Assembly (NCBI GenBank): GCA_012295275.1
Contig: CM022671.1
Span: forward strand, 17,639,456 to 17,703,455
DNA length: 64,000 nt
Source of the DNA: Chrysomallon squamiferum
Taxonomy: Eukaryota; Mollusca; Gastropoda; Neomphalida; Peltospiridae
Direction of reading: 5' to 3'
The notes under the pieces were generated by a model, which worked only from the letters and a program-made list of their open reading frames with translations, did no database searches and was not told the origin of the DNA. Of the stretch, positions 37,625-50,639 are shown piece by piece. Both the position numbers and the translations under genes were made by a program. Positions within the stretch are counted from its first letter, which is position 1, and every line of letters begins with the position of its first letter.

Positions 37625-37630
37625 GTACGT

Positions 37631-39560
37631 ATTATTATTATTATTATTTTATTTATTTGTTTGTTTATTTGTTTTTTATGTGTTTTTTTCTGTTTGTTTA
37701 ACTGCTTGTTTAACTGTTTATTTACATGTTTTTAATATTAATGTTATAGTACTTAACATTACTTCAAAACATTTCGCTGATGGCCCATTTCTCTTTTATT
37801 TTCATTGCTTAACTGAACTGTAAAGTAAAGTTTACTTGAGAGATATTTAGAAGGGAAAAATGGCTTATTATTTATTTATTTATTTATTTGTTTCATAGGC
37901 ATGTTTTGATCAATATATTAGGGAATTAAGAATTTAAGTTGTTTTGGGGTGGGTTTTATCTCTCTCTCTCTTCTTCTGAAAATGTTTTTCATTGTCTTTT
38001 TCTGTTTTTTTGTTACTGTTTTATACCATACGAGAGTAGTATGATTAATTTTCTAATATTGGCCATTGGATACTACTTATTTTAGTATTTCAGTACTTTC
38101 TGTCTTTAGATGTTAAAAGACGTCTAGATATGTTAATCGAACATTTTACCTTCAGCAGATATATCCTGTAGATCAGCGGACTTATACTGAACGCCAAAGC
38201 TTTCCTGCCAAACCGTGCGAGTTCAACACATTTGGTACATAATTTTTATAAAATAATCATTCAACATCGTTCCATGCAAATTTAAGTGGTATAAATATCG
38301 CGTTGTAGCGGAGTTTTGAGGTCAAAAAGATGTGCATCTGGAACAAATCGGAACTCTAATTTGGGCTTCAAACGCAATATTTTATAAGACATAAATAGGA
38401 ATGCTTATTAGGAATTTGATGCCTGGCAAAATATGTTTTATTTACATCCATCAATGAACTCGATATGTTTGCAGTTGTGTTTTATTTAAAATTTAAAATA
38501 AATAAAATAAAATATAATACATATATGGACTATTGAAACTAGAGAATTACAGTTAATTTAGACTGTTAGGCTGGTAATTATTAACGTTTTGTCTATAAAA
38601 TTGATAGAGCGTATCAATCAAGCCCGCCTATATTCTGTAAAGTACAGTGAGGTGTTTTTTATTGACCTCAGGGGATTAAGATATTTTTTCTTTTTAAAAA
38701 AAAAAAAATTAAAAAAAAATAAAAAAAAATAAAGCTATTTACATCAACAATATCCAGTTGTGTTTTTATGTGTCTCTGTTGGTTTTAATTTCTCATTTGA
38801 TTTACACACGTAAATATCAGTTAAACTAGTTTAATCGTCCAGTTTTGACGAATTATCATTGGAAAATTTTATAACTTTGCGTTCAGGTCATTGGCTTCAG
38901 TTAGCCTTTTTACATAGTACTGGGATCTGAAGCTGTTCGTAACTTAGCAACGTGATGTTATGTCCCCTTTGTCTCGATATGAAAATTCTTCAGTTATAGA
39001 TATTAATATATATATATATATATATATGATTAACAGACTAATAAAAATATTTTCACACATACTTTTTGTCTTATTTCAAAGCCTGAATGGACAACATGTC
39101 TAATATTCATACTTTATTATGTCTAAAAATGTTTTTTCTCACCATTCAGAAAAATTCATATGAGCATTATTGGTGTAGATTTTGGCGTATTCTCCGCAAC
39201 AACTGTCTTAAGACTAAAAGTAGCATCATGTTTAACAGAATGCTGTTTTATGTTGTTTTTAGTTAACATTCAGGATCCAAGACAGTTTTCCGGCGCTGTC
39301 TTTCCACTCCATTTTTATCAGTGTTATTTTATTTAGTTTCAGTTCCGTCCATATTTAATGCTCTACAGTGATGAATTCCTAAAATCATGATCTACAGCTG
39401 GGACCTGGGACGAACAATGAATGAAAGTCAACAAGATGAAACAAAAACAATTTTTATATCGAGGATTTCTTCTTTTTCAAAATTTTTGTTAATGTTAATT
39501 TTTAAAATTTCTTTATATATTAAGATTATAATTTTAAAAAAATAATAATAACACCCATTT
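37631..39560. other. AT-rich DNA, no gene
   Basis: It holds TTA/TTTA patches (37631-37675, 37866-37893), a TA array (39005-39028) and A-runs near 38690-38735. ORF 37539-37823 is an extension through the TTA patch. Confidence 0.5.
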
Positions 39561-39570
39561 ATTCTTTTTT

Positions 39571-39602
39571 TCTTCTTCTTCTTCTTCTTCTTCTTCTTCT
39601 TC
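39571..39602. repeat. (CTT)n array
   Basis: Ten or so CTT trinucleotides. The poly-K minus ORF 39428-39778 runs through it. Confidence 0.95.
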
Positions 39603-40118
39603 GAGAAGTTAATTTGAAGAAAAGAAAGAAAACACCCACTTCTTCGTAATGTTTCAAGATGTGTAGCTGTAACAATAATTGCAGGATCCAGCTGTTCGCT
39701 CTTGGCCAAAACCTTTACAATACTAACATTCCATCCAGCGAACTGTTTACATGTAATTACAAACAACGATAGTACCATCGACCATCATTTAAATTAGTGT
39801 GTTCTTTTTCAACAAGTCCAGTTACCAAGGGAACTGCTGTTCCCAAAAATAGCCTTCCTCTTCCTCCTTTTTGTACGCCGGGGACCAATCAATGACGGGA
39901 GAACGAAATAATCAGAAATTGTTTCACCAGTTTCCTCTGATCTCACGGATTATTACGTCTAATGAAAAGACCTCGTGATTCTGGTCTTAACTAACACACA
40001 GAAAAGGTAAAGACGAGGATTACAGAATTAATTGTTTTGGTTTCAGAGTGTAGGATGCGAGGCGAAGACTGCAGCTCAGTGGCAGTGTGTTGGCGTGGGA
40101 GCGATTTGCCGCATCCCT

Positions 40119-40183
40119 ATTGGACCGTTTGGCGCACCAGCCAGAGACAGACGACTGCTTTTATCTGAAGATATATATAAAAC
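40119..40183 (+). promoter_or_regulatory. Possible TATA promoter with reverse CCAAT box
   Basis: ATTGG (reverse CCAAT) at about 40119 is followed, some 50 bp on, by TATATATAAAAC (40172-40183), a good TATA-box form within a CpG-containing block (40040-40210). Spacing fits a core promoter, but no coding exon follows. A forward CCAAT lies at about 39893. Confidence 0.22.
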
Positions 40184-42043
40184 CTTTCCACTGATGCTAG
40201 CGGGGAAAAGAAAACCAAAAGAGAGGCCCATTTAGTGGAGACAGTGGGTTTCCTATCTCTTTTTCTGCAAGACCGAAATTTCAGTCTGTAATGGGTTGAT
40301 TACCAGTCAAAACATTCAAAAGGGCCGCGTTAATTCATAAGGCTGATTAGGGGACAACGTTCACACCAGTTTTTCGAAACCACTGACCGGAATATTTGAT
40401 GCTGTGAGCCACAAAAAGAAATGTACACTGGTCAAAACAATTTTATATATATTTTTTTTTTTTTTTTTTTTTTAATACATTAAAATAAGAAATATTTTTA
40501 CGGTTGCGACTACGCAGACACATTTAGATTAAATCAAACTGCTCAGTATTAAAGTGTAATCTATTTTAATAAGAACAAATTCAAAACGTATACATCTTTG
40601 TTAATAATAAAGTAAAGAGGTCCGACGTGGCCAACGAGGTTGCTGTTATCTTAATTAATAGTAGTAGTAGTTGTTGCAGCAGAGTAATAGTAATAACAGT
40701 GACCAATGATACACTGACCAAATCAGTGTACTGTCGGTATATTTTCAGAGTATGTGGTATTTCTAATTTCATTTCTAACGTGAAACAGTGTCACAACAAA
40801 ATGAGATTATAAGTCTGGGCTTGTTTTTGTGTTATCGTACTTTATTACTAGAAACGACTGGAAAGAAAACAATCACTTGGAAATTTTGGGGTTTCTTCAT
40901 TTATCTTGAAGAAACATCTGTTTAATTACGCACTCACAAAGAGGCAGATGAAAGGAACAAATATATATCTGTATATGTGTGTGTCTGTGTGTGTGTGTGC
41001 AGTATATGGATTTATTCTTTTACCAGTATATTAGAATTCACTGCTTAGACAAAAAAAACTCATGGAATGTAAATAAATTTGCTGAACAGGTTTTTTTTTT
41101 TTTGTATTTTTGTATTTTTGTTTTCCCAGCAGTAATGTAACAACAAACAACAAACACAGCAGATCAAGAGAAGAATGATGTATTGATGACAGCATTAACA
41201 AACAAACAAAAAAAACAACTAAAACAGTCCATCCTTCTCATAACACTGTGGGGATAACATAGAAACCTTTAAAAAAAATAAACAAAGAAACAAAAAACAA
41301 AAACAAATTGCAGTCACATTTTGACAAGTAATACATTGGAATGTTAATTGCACAAGCCTCCGTAAGAATTTATATACAAAACAAAATAATATTCAAAATG
41401 TTACATACATTATTATTACCCAAAGACATTTTGTTAAAAACCTAGCTCTAAAGTTTTAAAAATATTAAATTCATAACATTATTGTTATTTGATTACATTA
41501 GTTTTGTTCCGTTGTTGCACACAGCAAAAGAAATGAAATTCAAGTCTTTTTGATGTTGTTGTTGTTGTTGTAATTACTTCAGTTGCACAAAGAATTAAAT
41601 TTAAATATAATATAGGCTGTGAAAATGGCAAATACCATCCCAGTTTCACTGATATATTTATAAAGAGTTTGTGGCTTTTTTTTTCCTAAAGCATTCATGA
41701 TTCAGTCAGCACTTCAGTTATCACGTTAAATCACATCTTCCAATGTGACCTCTGGAAACAACATGAAACTTGAAATGTTGGAAACAGATTATTTTATACA
41801 AATCACAATGTACTCATTTCACAGCAGGGCAGCACATACCAAAGTCACAAAGCACTGTCTGGGAACATTTATAAAAGAGGTTCTAGGGAATTGTTATTTA
41901 ATTACTATAATTACTTGTTATCTAGCGATCTCTCTGTATTACTACTCGGCACACAAGTCATTGGTAATACATGGCATTTACAAAAGAAAGTACAAAAGCA
42001 AAATAATTATAACTAGTATCACAGAAAATATTTAAAAATACAA

Positions 42044-42044
<1 letters not shown>
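40184..42044. other. AT-rich DNA downstream of GRIPAP1, no gene
   Basis: It contains poly-T (40449-40473, 41091-41104) and unique patches at 40490-40930 and 41690-41930. Plus ORF 41745-42035 is not recognisable. Confidence 0.5.

Positions 42045-42087
<43 letters not shown>
42045..42087. repeat. (CA)n array
   Basis: Uninterrupted CA dinucleotides. Confidence 0.97.
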
Positions 42088-42089
<2 letters not shown>

Positions 42090-42309
42090 GTATAGATATT
42101 CCTGTTACAAATCTATTCTGTGACTGACAAATTATATGAAAACGTCACACTAAGAAGACCTGCATGCAAGATGTACTAAATCACATTTTTATGAGCTGCC
42201 AATGTGAAAGACATCCACAGAGTTCTCGTCACAGACTAATGTAATGAGTTTTATTAAGTAGATTTTATCAAGTTAGGCATATAGTGGTGTACTTTGTTCT
42301 TGCACGACC

Positions 42310-42497
42310 TTGCAGACATACTGGATGAATCTGACGTCGCTATATCATTTTTACTTCTTGCACTCAAGTCTTCATATTAAAAATGGCTGAAGAAATTACA
42401 ACACCCTGTATTTTTCAACAGTAACAAAAATATACTTACAATAAAATGTATTTAAGACATACTAAAATTTAATTATAAAATGATTATTTTCCATACC
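42310..42497 (-). repeat. Dispersed repeat, copy B of an inverted pair
   Basis: Its reverse complement aligns with 36868-37040. It carries about 13 extra bases, including GACGTC, before the shared ATTCATCC end. It lies 3' of the GRIPAP1 stop, on the coding strand's downstream side. Confidence 0.7.
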
Positions 42498-45029
42498 AAA
42501 AAAGAATAATAATAATAATAATAAAGAAAAAGAAGAATTGAAAATAAAAATGTAAAAATAAAAATAAACAAAAATAAAAAATAATATTAACAGAAACAAT
42601 TTCTGAGATACACAACAAAAAAGACAAAGACACATTTTTATTTTCCTATTTACAACTGGCCTTTCTTATTTCTCAAGCTATATAAACATCAAAACAATTA
42701 TTTTATTCTGGTTGGGAAATCTGTTGCAACATGATAATGCTATAATTACATACATAATAATAAATATATGGTACAGAAAGGGTTTGTTTAGCAAGTAAAA
42801 TGTCTGTGTATTATGTTAACTTGAAACAAGCTGGTAGCTCTACATTTTTAATTAAACTAAGTTGTTTTTAGTTTAATTGTGAATAAAGCTATTTAGCTAT
42901 ATTTTAGTTTCTACTGGTTTATCCACACATAATATCAATATCATTATGAGAACGCACACATACACACACACACTCATATATCCACACACACACTACAATG
43001 GCCTTTTTAATTTATATTGATGGATAAAATGGAAAGATCCACATAGAAAATGAATGTGATGAAAATAAGTTGGATAAATACATATCTAAATTATATACAA
43101 TCTAATGTTACATGGTATGAACTGTTTCAGTAACCACATTTAAGCAATTTGTAATCTTTTCTTATCAGATCTGTTACAGCAAATATAAGATTTGCATCAT
43201 CTAGAAATGCATTTTAGTAGGTTATATAATTCTTAATTATTATTTCGTGCAAATCATTTACAGGTATTTAATCATAATGTTCAATTCAGTATTTTTATTT
43301 TATTTAATTTTAAAAAAAGTTAATATATTATTTTATTAATTTTATTATTATTTTATATTAAATTTTTTTTTTTTTTTTTTGGAGAGACGTTTATTATTGT
43401 TTCATTTATTTATTTATAGTACCATTTTTTTATATCTACATTTTTATGTAGCTTACATGCCCTGGTTATTTATTCAACATACAATGTGGATTCTGGAGTT
43501 AAAATATTACAATTATTAATATGTTCTTAATGTTACTAATATTTCATAAAGCATCAAAAAGACAGATCAGTGTAAATAATCAATTAAATTATAGATTTGT
43601 GCAGATAACAAAGGAGATCAGTGATAGTCATTTTTCTGTTCTTTTACTGTGATACTCCTAATTACGTTTCACTAAATAAATTTCAATAAATATTGTTTTC
43701 ACTGAAGATAAATATAAATTTACATGTAGAAGTATGTGACAGAAATTTCTATCACTACAGATGTATTCTTTGGATGCCAGTTACGCACCTGCTAATACCA
43801 AACTAGTCATTAAATGCAGTTTTGTTTTCAAATATTATTTAATAATAGATTAGTTAAGACTTCATGTTTTTAGGATGATTCTGATCAATTCTATTTTATT
43901 TTATTTTAATTTAATTTAAAATTTTTTATATAATATTTTTACTACAGCTCAGAGATTTTAAACTGGTTGCCTTTTCCCAATCCAGGAGTCCAGTTTTATT
44001 GCTAATGTGGTTAAGTTAGATTAGAATAATTTAAACTTTTGTCTTTCAGAAACCACCATACAATCAACCCTGTTGTCCATCACTATAATGTCCCAACTGC
44101 ACCCAGTTTCCAAACTTGTAAATCTGTTTAGTTCTGAACACCAAAAATTGGTCTCTTAAAGCTGTACTTAAAATCATTACACATCTACATGAACTGTTTG
44201 TTTAGCCTGTAACACAATATTATACGCTGCAATGAAACAAAATTATGTAGCATTTTTGACTGAAATTCAAAGAAAATATTTTGACATCTCTGTGCCTTGA
44301 TTTATTCAACCATTGTTGTACTGCCTTTCTCTGTCTTCATGATTCCATCCTCCCAGAATCTGGCATCATTCTGGGTGATGAACTGATCTAAATGCTACAA
44401 ATTCTGGTTCCAAGCCAGTGTTATATTTACTATTTAATTCTAATTAGACATACCATCATAGAAGTAAAGAGAAACTGTAAATAAACTGTAGTTTATAACT
44501 TATGTTTATATCTAAAAATTTATTTTATACTCACTTATTTTAATTCCACATACAATGAGTTATTAAAATGGTTTTCTTTCATTATACACAACAAAAGAGA
44601 GACTGTAGATAATCTGTAATTTGTAACTAATGTTTGTTTTTGTTATTTACTTTTTGTTGTTTTGTTTTGTTTTGTTTTGTTTTGTTTTGTTTTATTTTAT
44701 TTTCATTTATTTTATTTTATTTTATTTTATTTTATTTTATTTAGGTTTATCAAATATTAGGTAATGAACCTGTATTTATTTTGTTTTATTTTATTATTAT
44801 TTTTTTTTTTATTTTACATTTTATTTTATTATATATTTGTTTTTGAATCATACATTTTAGATATATTAATTTTTTATTTTATATTATTTTTTGTTTTAAT
44901 ATTGAAATATATTATTTCAATAACTATTGTAATTTAATTTTTATAACTTTTCAATTTTTTTATTATTATTTATTAAACTGTTTAATTTTTTTTTAAATTT
45001 AATTTTTTTGTTTTGTTTCATCATTTCTG

Positions 45030-45064
<35 letters not shown>

Positions 45065-45407
45065 TTAGAGGTTTGTGGTGGGGTAATTTATTTTTTAATT
45101 ATTTTTTTTGTTTTTATTTTTATTTTTTTATGATTATTACTAATTGTTTTTATGATTTTTTTATGATTATTATTGGGGTTTTTTTTTTATTATTATTCTG
45201 CTGGAGTACCTTGTTATTTTCACTCAGAATTATATATTTTTTCTTATACACCTCAATTCAATGTGAAAACTATGTTCATGCCTCGATTAACTTTTTTTTA
45301 ATTTTAATTTTTTTTTAAATTATATTTTCAAATAAAAAATGTTTATGATGACTTGCAAATTTATAGAATTTAAAACCTGCAGAATACTGACTGCATTCCA
45401 CATTCTA
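42498..45407. other. AT-rich 3' flank or long 3' UTR of GRIPAP1
   Basis: No gene is seen. If the transcript does not end at the signal near 45408, its 3' UTR may extend through here. Features include a 42-bp imperfect direct repeat (44466 and 44594, 128 bp apart), a pentanucleotide array (44660-44743) and long T-runs (45034-45062). Confidence 0.45.
44660..44743. repeat. Pentanucleotide array (TTTTG)n to (TTTTA)n
   Basis: Six or more TTTTG units turn into TTTTA units with one TTTCA step. Confidence 0.92.
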
Positions 45408-45413
45408 TTTATT
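45408..45413 (-). terminator. Candidate poly(A) signal for GRIPAP1
   Basis: AATAAA on the minus strand, about 230 bases after the stop codon and the first exact hexamer I find downstream. It is followed by a GTGG-containing stretch. Many AATAAA hexamers occur by chance here, so the choice is weak. Confidence 0.3.
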
Positions 45414-45643
45414 AATCTTTTTTTAAATTATTATATCCTATTTATATTTTTACATACAAATTACATAGATATAAAAAAAAAAGAAAAAAAAAAGCCTGTA
45501 CAGAAATTAAACTATATGTAGACATCTGTCAAGCAACTATGTTTCCAGACTAGTGAGTATTCTAAGTACTGGGTAACAAACAATTATAATGTAACGAAAC
45601 AGTTAATAAAAAGTGTGGCGTGAGACTGATTCGAACTGGCCAA

Positions 45644-45766
45644 TCACGTGGTGAGATCTCCTGCCTCTGTAATATCAACGTTGTCCTCATCCAGTCTGTG
45701 TTTTAAATTACCTGAGTGGCTTTCTTTGCTCAGTCGAACCAGTTCCTGTGACATGATCTCTAGATC
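45644..45766 (-). CDS. GRIPAP1: GRIPAP1 (GRASP-1) homologue, last coding exon
   Basis: This exon encodes the final 40 residues and a TGA stop (45646-45644). It begins with D-L-E-I-M-S-Q-E-L-V-R-L-S-K-E, after a poly-pyrimidine/CCAG acceptor, in phase 0. The segment M-S-Q-E-L-V-R-L-S-K-E corresponds to the conserved C-terminal motif of animal GRIPAP1 proteins. The tail after it is acidic (D-E-D-N-V-D-I-T-E) and diverges from vertebrates, as expected. The last four residues are D-L-T-T, which is not a standard class I PDZ ligand (leucine at -2). Joined to exon 58369-58212 it continues M-H-L-Q-Q/D-L-E without a frame break. Confidence 0.85.
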   Translation of the reverse strand, partial: DLEIMSQELVRLSKESHSGNLKHRLDEDNVDITEAGDLTT

Positions 45767-45891
45767 CTGGAAAAAAAAAAAATAAATAAATAAATAATAA
45801 TAATAATATATTAATTTGTTAAAATAAAATAATAAGAACAAGGGAAAAAAAAAAAAAAAAGCAGAAAGGCAAGAAAAGATAAATATATTAA

Positions 45892-45893
<2 letters not shown>

Positions 45894-45935
<42 letters not shown>
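45894..45935. repeat. (AAT)n array
   Basis: Trinucleotide array in the last GRIPAP1 intron, just upstream of the final exon. A-runs and AAAT units lie between. Confidence 0.95.
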
Positions 45936-45936
<1 letters not shown>

Positions 45937-46739
45937 TTTTTGAAAAAAGTAGAAAACAGAAAGAAAGAAATAAAAATCTCAAAAGTAAATTGATATTATT
46001 AAATGTTTTTTGTTCAAATTAATAAGTTCCTGACAAAATGAAAATTGTTAATTAATTAATTATAAGTAATAACAAAAACTAAAATAAATAAATAAATAAT
46101 AATAATAATAATAATACATAAATAACAACAGGAAAAAAACAACCATAAATTAATTACCAAAATGTGTTTATTTTTTTTATTTTTTTTTTATAAATAAATA
46201 AAAATGAGATTTTAAAAATGATTTTACAAATAAAATTTGTTTTAAAAAATAAGTAAAAACAAGCCAATTCATAAGTCATTACTGATTAAAACCAGTAAAG
46301 TCAATTAAAAATATAATTTTAACAAAAAATCATTTGAGTCATGTCACAAAGCCACTAGACAACAGCAAAATCTGTTCCACTTGCATTTATATGAATGATT
46401 CAAATAATTGACATTTTCAAAAAAAAAAAATTAAAAATTATAACAATTAGTGAGTAATTTAGTAACAGGTTCATCATTTCATAAAGATCAGTTTTAACAA
46501 GTAACTCTGATGGTCATAAAACCGTTTTATTTTTGCCAAGACAATACAAATTCTACACACACACACATATACAAAATTTATGACAGCCTAGCTACAAGCA
46601 GAGCTATAAATTAATCAAGAAACGTGACAAAAAACACTGCAAATCTACCTGGTAGTTTTGGAAAAGTGACAAAAATCAATAATTAAGTATATAAATAATG
46701 ACTCCCAAGTTTCACCTAAACATAACTGAAGCAGTCGCA

Positions 46740-47110
46740 TGTGAATCGCAGTGAGAAATTAGTGTTGTCTGGAAGTTCAGCAATCAGACACCTACACCGA
46801 CAAAGCCATTACTAGAGGGAATACGCCTAACAATGGACTAATCTGCGACTGAATACTTTCTCTCTGTCACCCAGTGAATGGACATCTTGTCAACAGCAGA
46901 CCTAGCTGCTTTTACAATCATTGGCACCATTGTCCACCTGATGTTGTAACTATTTTTAGCTCATCTTCGCAGCTGATGACAGATTTGCAAGTCTGCCGAA
47001 TCATTTTACACATGGCGTCTATTAATAGTAATAATTATCTATTTAGCCGCTGCATAAAACCAGCAGCTAAATGGATTAAAAAGGAATTAATCGAGTGCAT
47101 CTGATACTTA
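46740..47110. other. Complex, non-repetitive intronic block
   Basis: About 370 bp with clearly higher complexity than the rest of the intron. The plus ORF 46874-47104 covers part of it but lacks any recognisable domain. It might be conserved noncoding DNA. Confidence 0.3.
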
Positions 47111-47527
47111 GTGCTTATGTAAGCAAACTCATCTGCAACAAAAAGAAGTTAACCGTATGTGTTATGCCAGAGAACATGGAGTCAAACTGAGCATGTCATT
47201 ACATAAAAAAAAAATTTTTTTTTTTTTTTTTTTTTTTAAACAGTAGAATGCTCATTCAAAACAAGTGTGATAAAATAAAATAAAATATTTCAATTTTTAA
47301 AAATGTAGAATGCACAGTCAAAATGTGTGTGATAATAAATAAAATGTTTTTTTTTCTTTCTTTTTTTTTGGAAATGTAGAATCTTCATTTGCACAGATCT
47401 CTCGTGCCCATGATAAGCATGCTTGAACTATCTATAAATCAAAAAGCAAGAGACAGACTGACTATGGAATTTTCTCTTTGTCGTTATTTTTAAAAATAAG
47501 AACAATAATAAATTTAATGGTCAGAAG

Positions 47528-47528
<1 letters not shown>

Positions 47529-47562
<34 letters not shown>

Positions 47563-47568
47563 TTATTT
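47529..47568. repeat. (TTTA)n array
   Basis: Perfect TTTA units. Poly-A/T runs lie at 47216-47237 and 47720-47743. Confidence 0.95.
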
Positions 47569-48152
47569 GTGCAGCTTAAAAGCAAAGTACTTCTTGTTTG
47601 CCAGTCAACCTATATCATTAAAACAAAAATAATAATCCAAAATAAAAAAAAAAAAATAAAAATGGACTATAATAATTACGTACATGTTAAAATCAATTAA
47701 ACTTCTGTGCATATTTATTTAAAAAAAAAAAAAAAAAAAAAAAATATTCCTTTAAGGTTAGGAAGCTCACAAATTAAACAGATTTAAATTAAAACATGTT
47801 TTATTTTATTTGCAATCAGCATATGGTTCCTTTAATTGTGAAAAAGTGAAGAAAAAAAGTACAAGACAGATGTGAAAAATCAATAGATGAATTACAGACA
47901 GTGTGTGTAGTGTCTGCTTCCTTTTTCACATCAGAACAAATGATCTGACACAACAAACCTCACACCAGCTGTCTGATGTAGACCTCTATACCAGTGACAG
48001 GGGGCATTTTTGTATTTTACTGTTTTTACATAACACAAGACATGATGTATTATACAAATAAATAAATAAATAAATAAACAAACAAATATCAAAATACTGA
48101 ACTAAAATATAAAAATTGTCTGCAGGATTAGTTTAAAATTAAAATGTTTTAT

Positions 48153-48155
<3 letters not shown>

Positions 48156-48198
<43 letters not shown>

Positions 48199-48375
48199 TC
48201 TTTTTAATGTATGAATGTTTAAATGAATGTTTATATATGTATGTGTGTGGGTATATGTTGTGGGTAGGTGTATGTGTGAGTATATATCTGTGTATATAAA
48301 TATATATATATACATGTGTGTTTGTGTGTGTGTGCAACCATGTTTGTATACATATATATATATATATATACACAT
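48156..48375. repeat. (GT)n and GT/TA-rich cluster
   Basis: Pure GT 48156-48196, followed by GTGT/TATA patches to 48375 with TA arrays at 48299-48311 and 48352-48370. ORFs on both strands are repeat-derived. Confidence 0.95.
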
Positions 48376-49236
48376 ACATACATACATGTGTCTGTGTGTG
48401 CATGTGAGTGTGTATTTGGATGTATCAGTATAAAAAGTAACTGATTAATGTGGTGGTCTCTGCAACAAATACAACAACAATTTAAATAAATCAATACATC
48501 TGTGATGACTGTTTGACATCTACATTAACACAAGAGACAGTTCCTTGACGCAGTCTCCAGTCTGACTACAGATTCAGTTAATTAGTTTTAATAGTTTATA
48601 GTTGTTACGAATGCAGTAGTAGTAGTTGAGAAAATGTTTGTACCAGGTAGAAAATGTTTGTATTTGTTTATATCTAATCTTAAAAGGGAAAATAAAATAA
48701 AAAATGTCATCATGCTTTTATAAAATTTCATTTATTGGCAAGTTGAAAGGCTAAATAGTTTTGGTAGGCTATTTATTGAACTGTTGTTGTTGTTGTTGTT
48801 ATGATTATTATTATTATTAAAATATTATTTTATTTATTTTAAAAAAATTATAACTACAATAATTATAAAATACAACATGATGTGTGCTTAAATACATATG
48901 CACATAAATAAATAAAATTAAAAAATAATAATAAATAAATAAATAAGTCAACAGCTGCAGTGTTTATGAGCCTGTATAATTAATGATGCCTGTATTGGCC
49001 AAAGAATTAAATGTTTATGGATTCGGATAGAATAATTTCTGAGATTAATTTCAATGCCGGATAATCCATCAGAAGTGGATATCTGAAGGTGTTATGGACT
49101 TTAATTCCACTTTGAGTAAATAAAAAAAATGTGAATCTGCATTCATTAAAACTATTTTTCAAACTCTGCCCTGCAAATGGTTTATCATGAGTTAAGCTAT
49201 GGTCTTTCTAGCCCAAGGAAATAAATATATAAATAA

Positions 49237-49237
<1 letters not shown>

Positions 49238-49291
<54 letters not shown>
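49238..49291. repeat. (AT)n-(AG)n junction array
   Basis: AT repeat to about 49253, then AG repeat. Confidence 0.95.
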
Positions 49292-49294
<3 letters not shown>

Positions 49295-49683
49295 TTACAA
49301 CAATTATTGTTAAAAAAAAACAAAAAAACCTCTCCAAAAAACTTTGAGTAGTGTGAAAAAAAAAAAAAAATTAACCAACTAAAAAGCTAAGATGGATAAG
49401 CTAGCAAAGCAAATCACTAGTTACAACTTAATATCCACTGGTGTACTGCAGTAAAGAAGAATAAAGAAGACTGTTTGTAAATTTTAAATATAAAGCAACA
49501 GACTGTTAAGTCAGTTTAACTCTTACCAGTTTGAATACCAAGCACATGCTTTATTATAATACACACCCATCAAGAAAGGACGATAATTTAATATAACAAA
49601 TATTAATTTAATAAGACCATAACACATTTTATTGATAAAGGTTATGCGATGGTCTCTGTCTCTCTGTCTCTCTCTCTCTGACT

Positions 49684-49685
<2 letters not shown>

Positions 49686-49731
<46 letters not shown>
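49686..49731. repeat. (AC)n array
   Basis: Uninterrupted AC dinucleotides preceded by a CT/TCTG patch (49653-49680). Confidence 0.97.
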
Positions 49732-49735
<4 letters not shown>

Positions 49736-50366
49736 ACACACATCTGCTTCTCTGTCAACAGGCATACAACATCTATGTAACCACTTTTTCAAAATTCTAA
49801 CTATGATCCTGCAATTCCCACGTTTAACAATGCCATTCGTGTCTTACAAATTATTTCTGTCAACACAAATCATAATACTGTGAACCATAATATAAACCAA
49901 AATGCCAAGTCAGAAAAAAAAAAAGAAATAAAACCTTCTTTGCAGTTCATTAGTCAAGTTAGATGTTTTCAATCTGCAAATGAATGGAAGCATGCAGAAA
50001 AATATTCTCCAGGTCATCCACAAATTACATGTACCTAGAAGGTGAAAGAGGATCACTTTTTATACCGAATGAAGAAAGGGATGGATATATAACAATTGAA
50101 AAACCTAAAATAGATAATCTTATGGAATCCAAAATTCATCACTGCAACGTTTTTTTCTGTTCTTCCATGACTGTTTTGTTTCAATGAGATTAAAAGAAAC
50201 ACTTTAAAACAAATCTCATTTCCTTATTGTAACTTTGTTAGTTAACTTATTAAAAATTAAACAAGTCAAAGACGTTTCTGCACTGCAAAGCTTTGTCTAA
50301 GGAATCAAGACTAAAACTCACAGATTAAATTAAAAACTAAAAAAATCTATTAAGTAATAAAAATAA

Positions 50367-50639
50367 AAAGATAATGATGATGATAAAAATGATAATGATG
50401 ATGATGATAAAAATGATAATGATGATGATGATCAAAATGATGATACTGACAATGATGACGTAGATGATAATGATGTAAACAGTGATGCCAACAATGATGA
50501 TGATCATGATCAAAATGATAATGATGCTGACAGTAATGATGATAATGATATAAACAGTGATGCTGAAAATGATGATGATGATGATGATGACGATGATGAT
50601 GATAATGATCATGATCAGAATAAAGCATCCTGGCTATAA
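50367..50639 (+). repeat. Imperfect (GAT)n array with a 75-bp internal repeat
   Basis: About 250 bp of GAT, AAT and GAC trinucleotides. A 33-bp segment with TAAACAGTGATGC occurs at 50472 and 50547, 75 bp apart. The plus strand is open from 50367 to a TAA at 50637-50639, giving 90 codons rich in Asp and Asn, but it has no ATG and lies antisense within the GRIPAP1 intron, so it is probably a by-product of the GAT repeat. Confidence 0.85.

Noticed and set aside
39428-39778. Minus-strand ORF with an acceptor-like ACAG before F-A-G-W-N-V
   Set aside because: The C-terminal half is poly-Lys from a CTT array, there is no clear donor, and no family is recognised.
40032-40235. 67-residue plus ORF over the TATA-like site
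   Set aside because: It overlaps the promoter-like motif and has no recognisable features.
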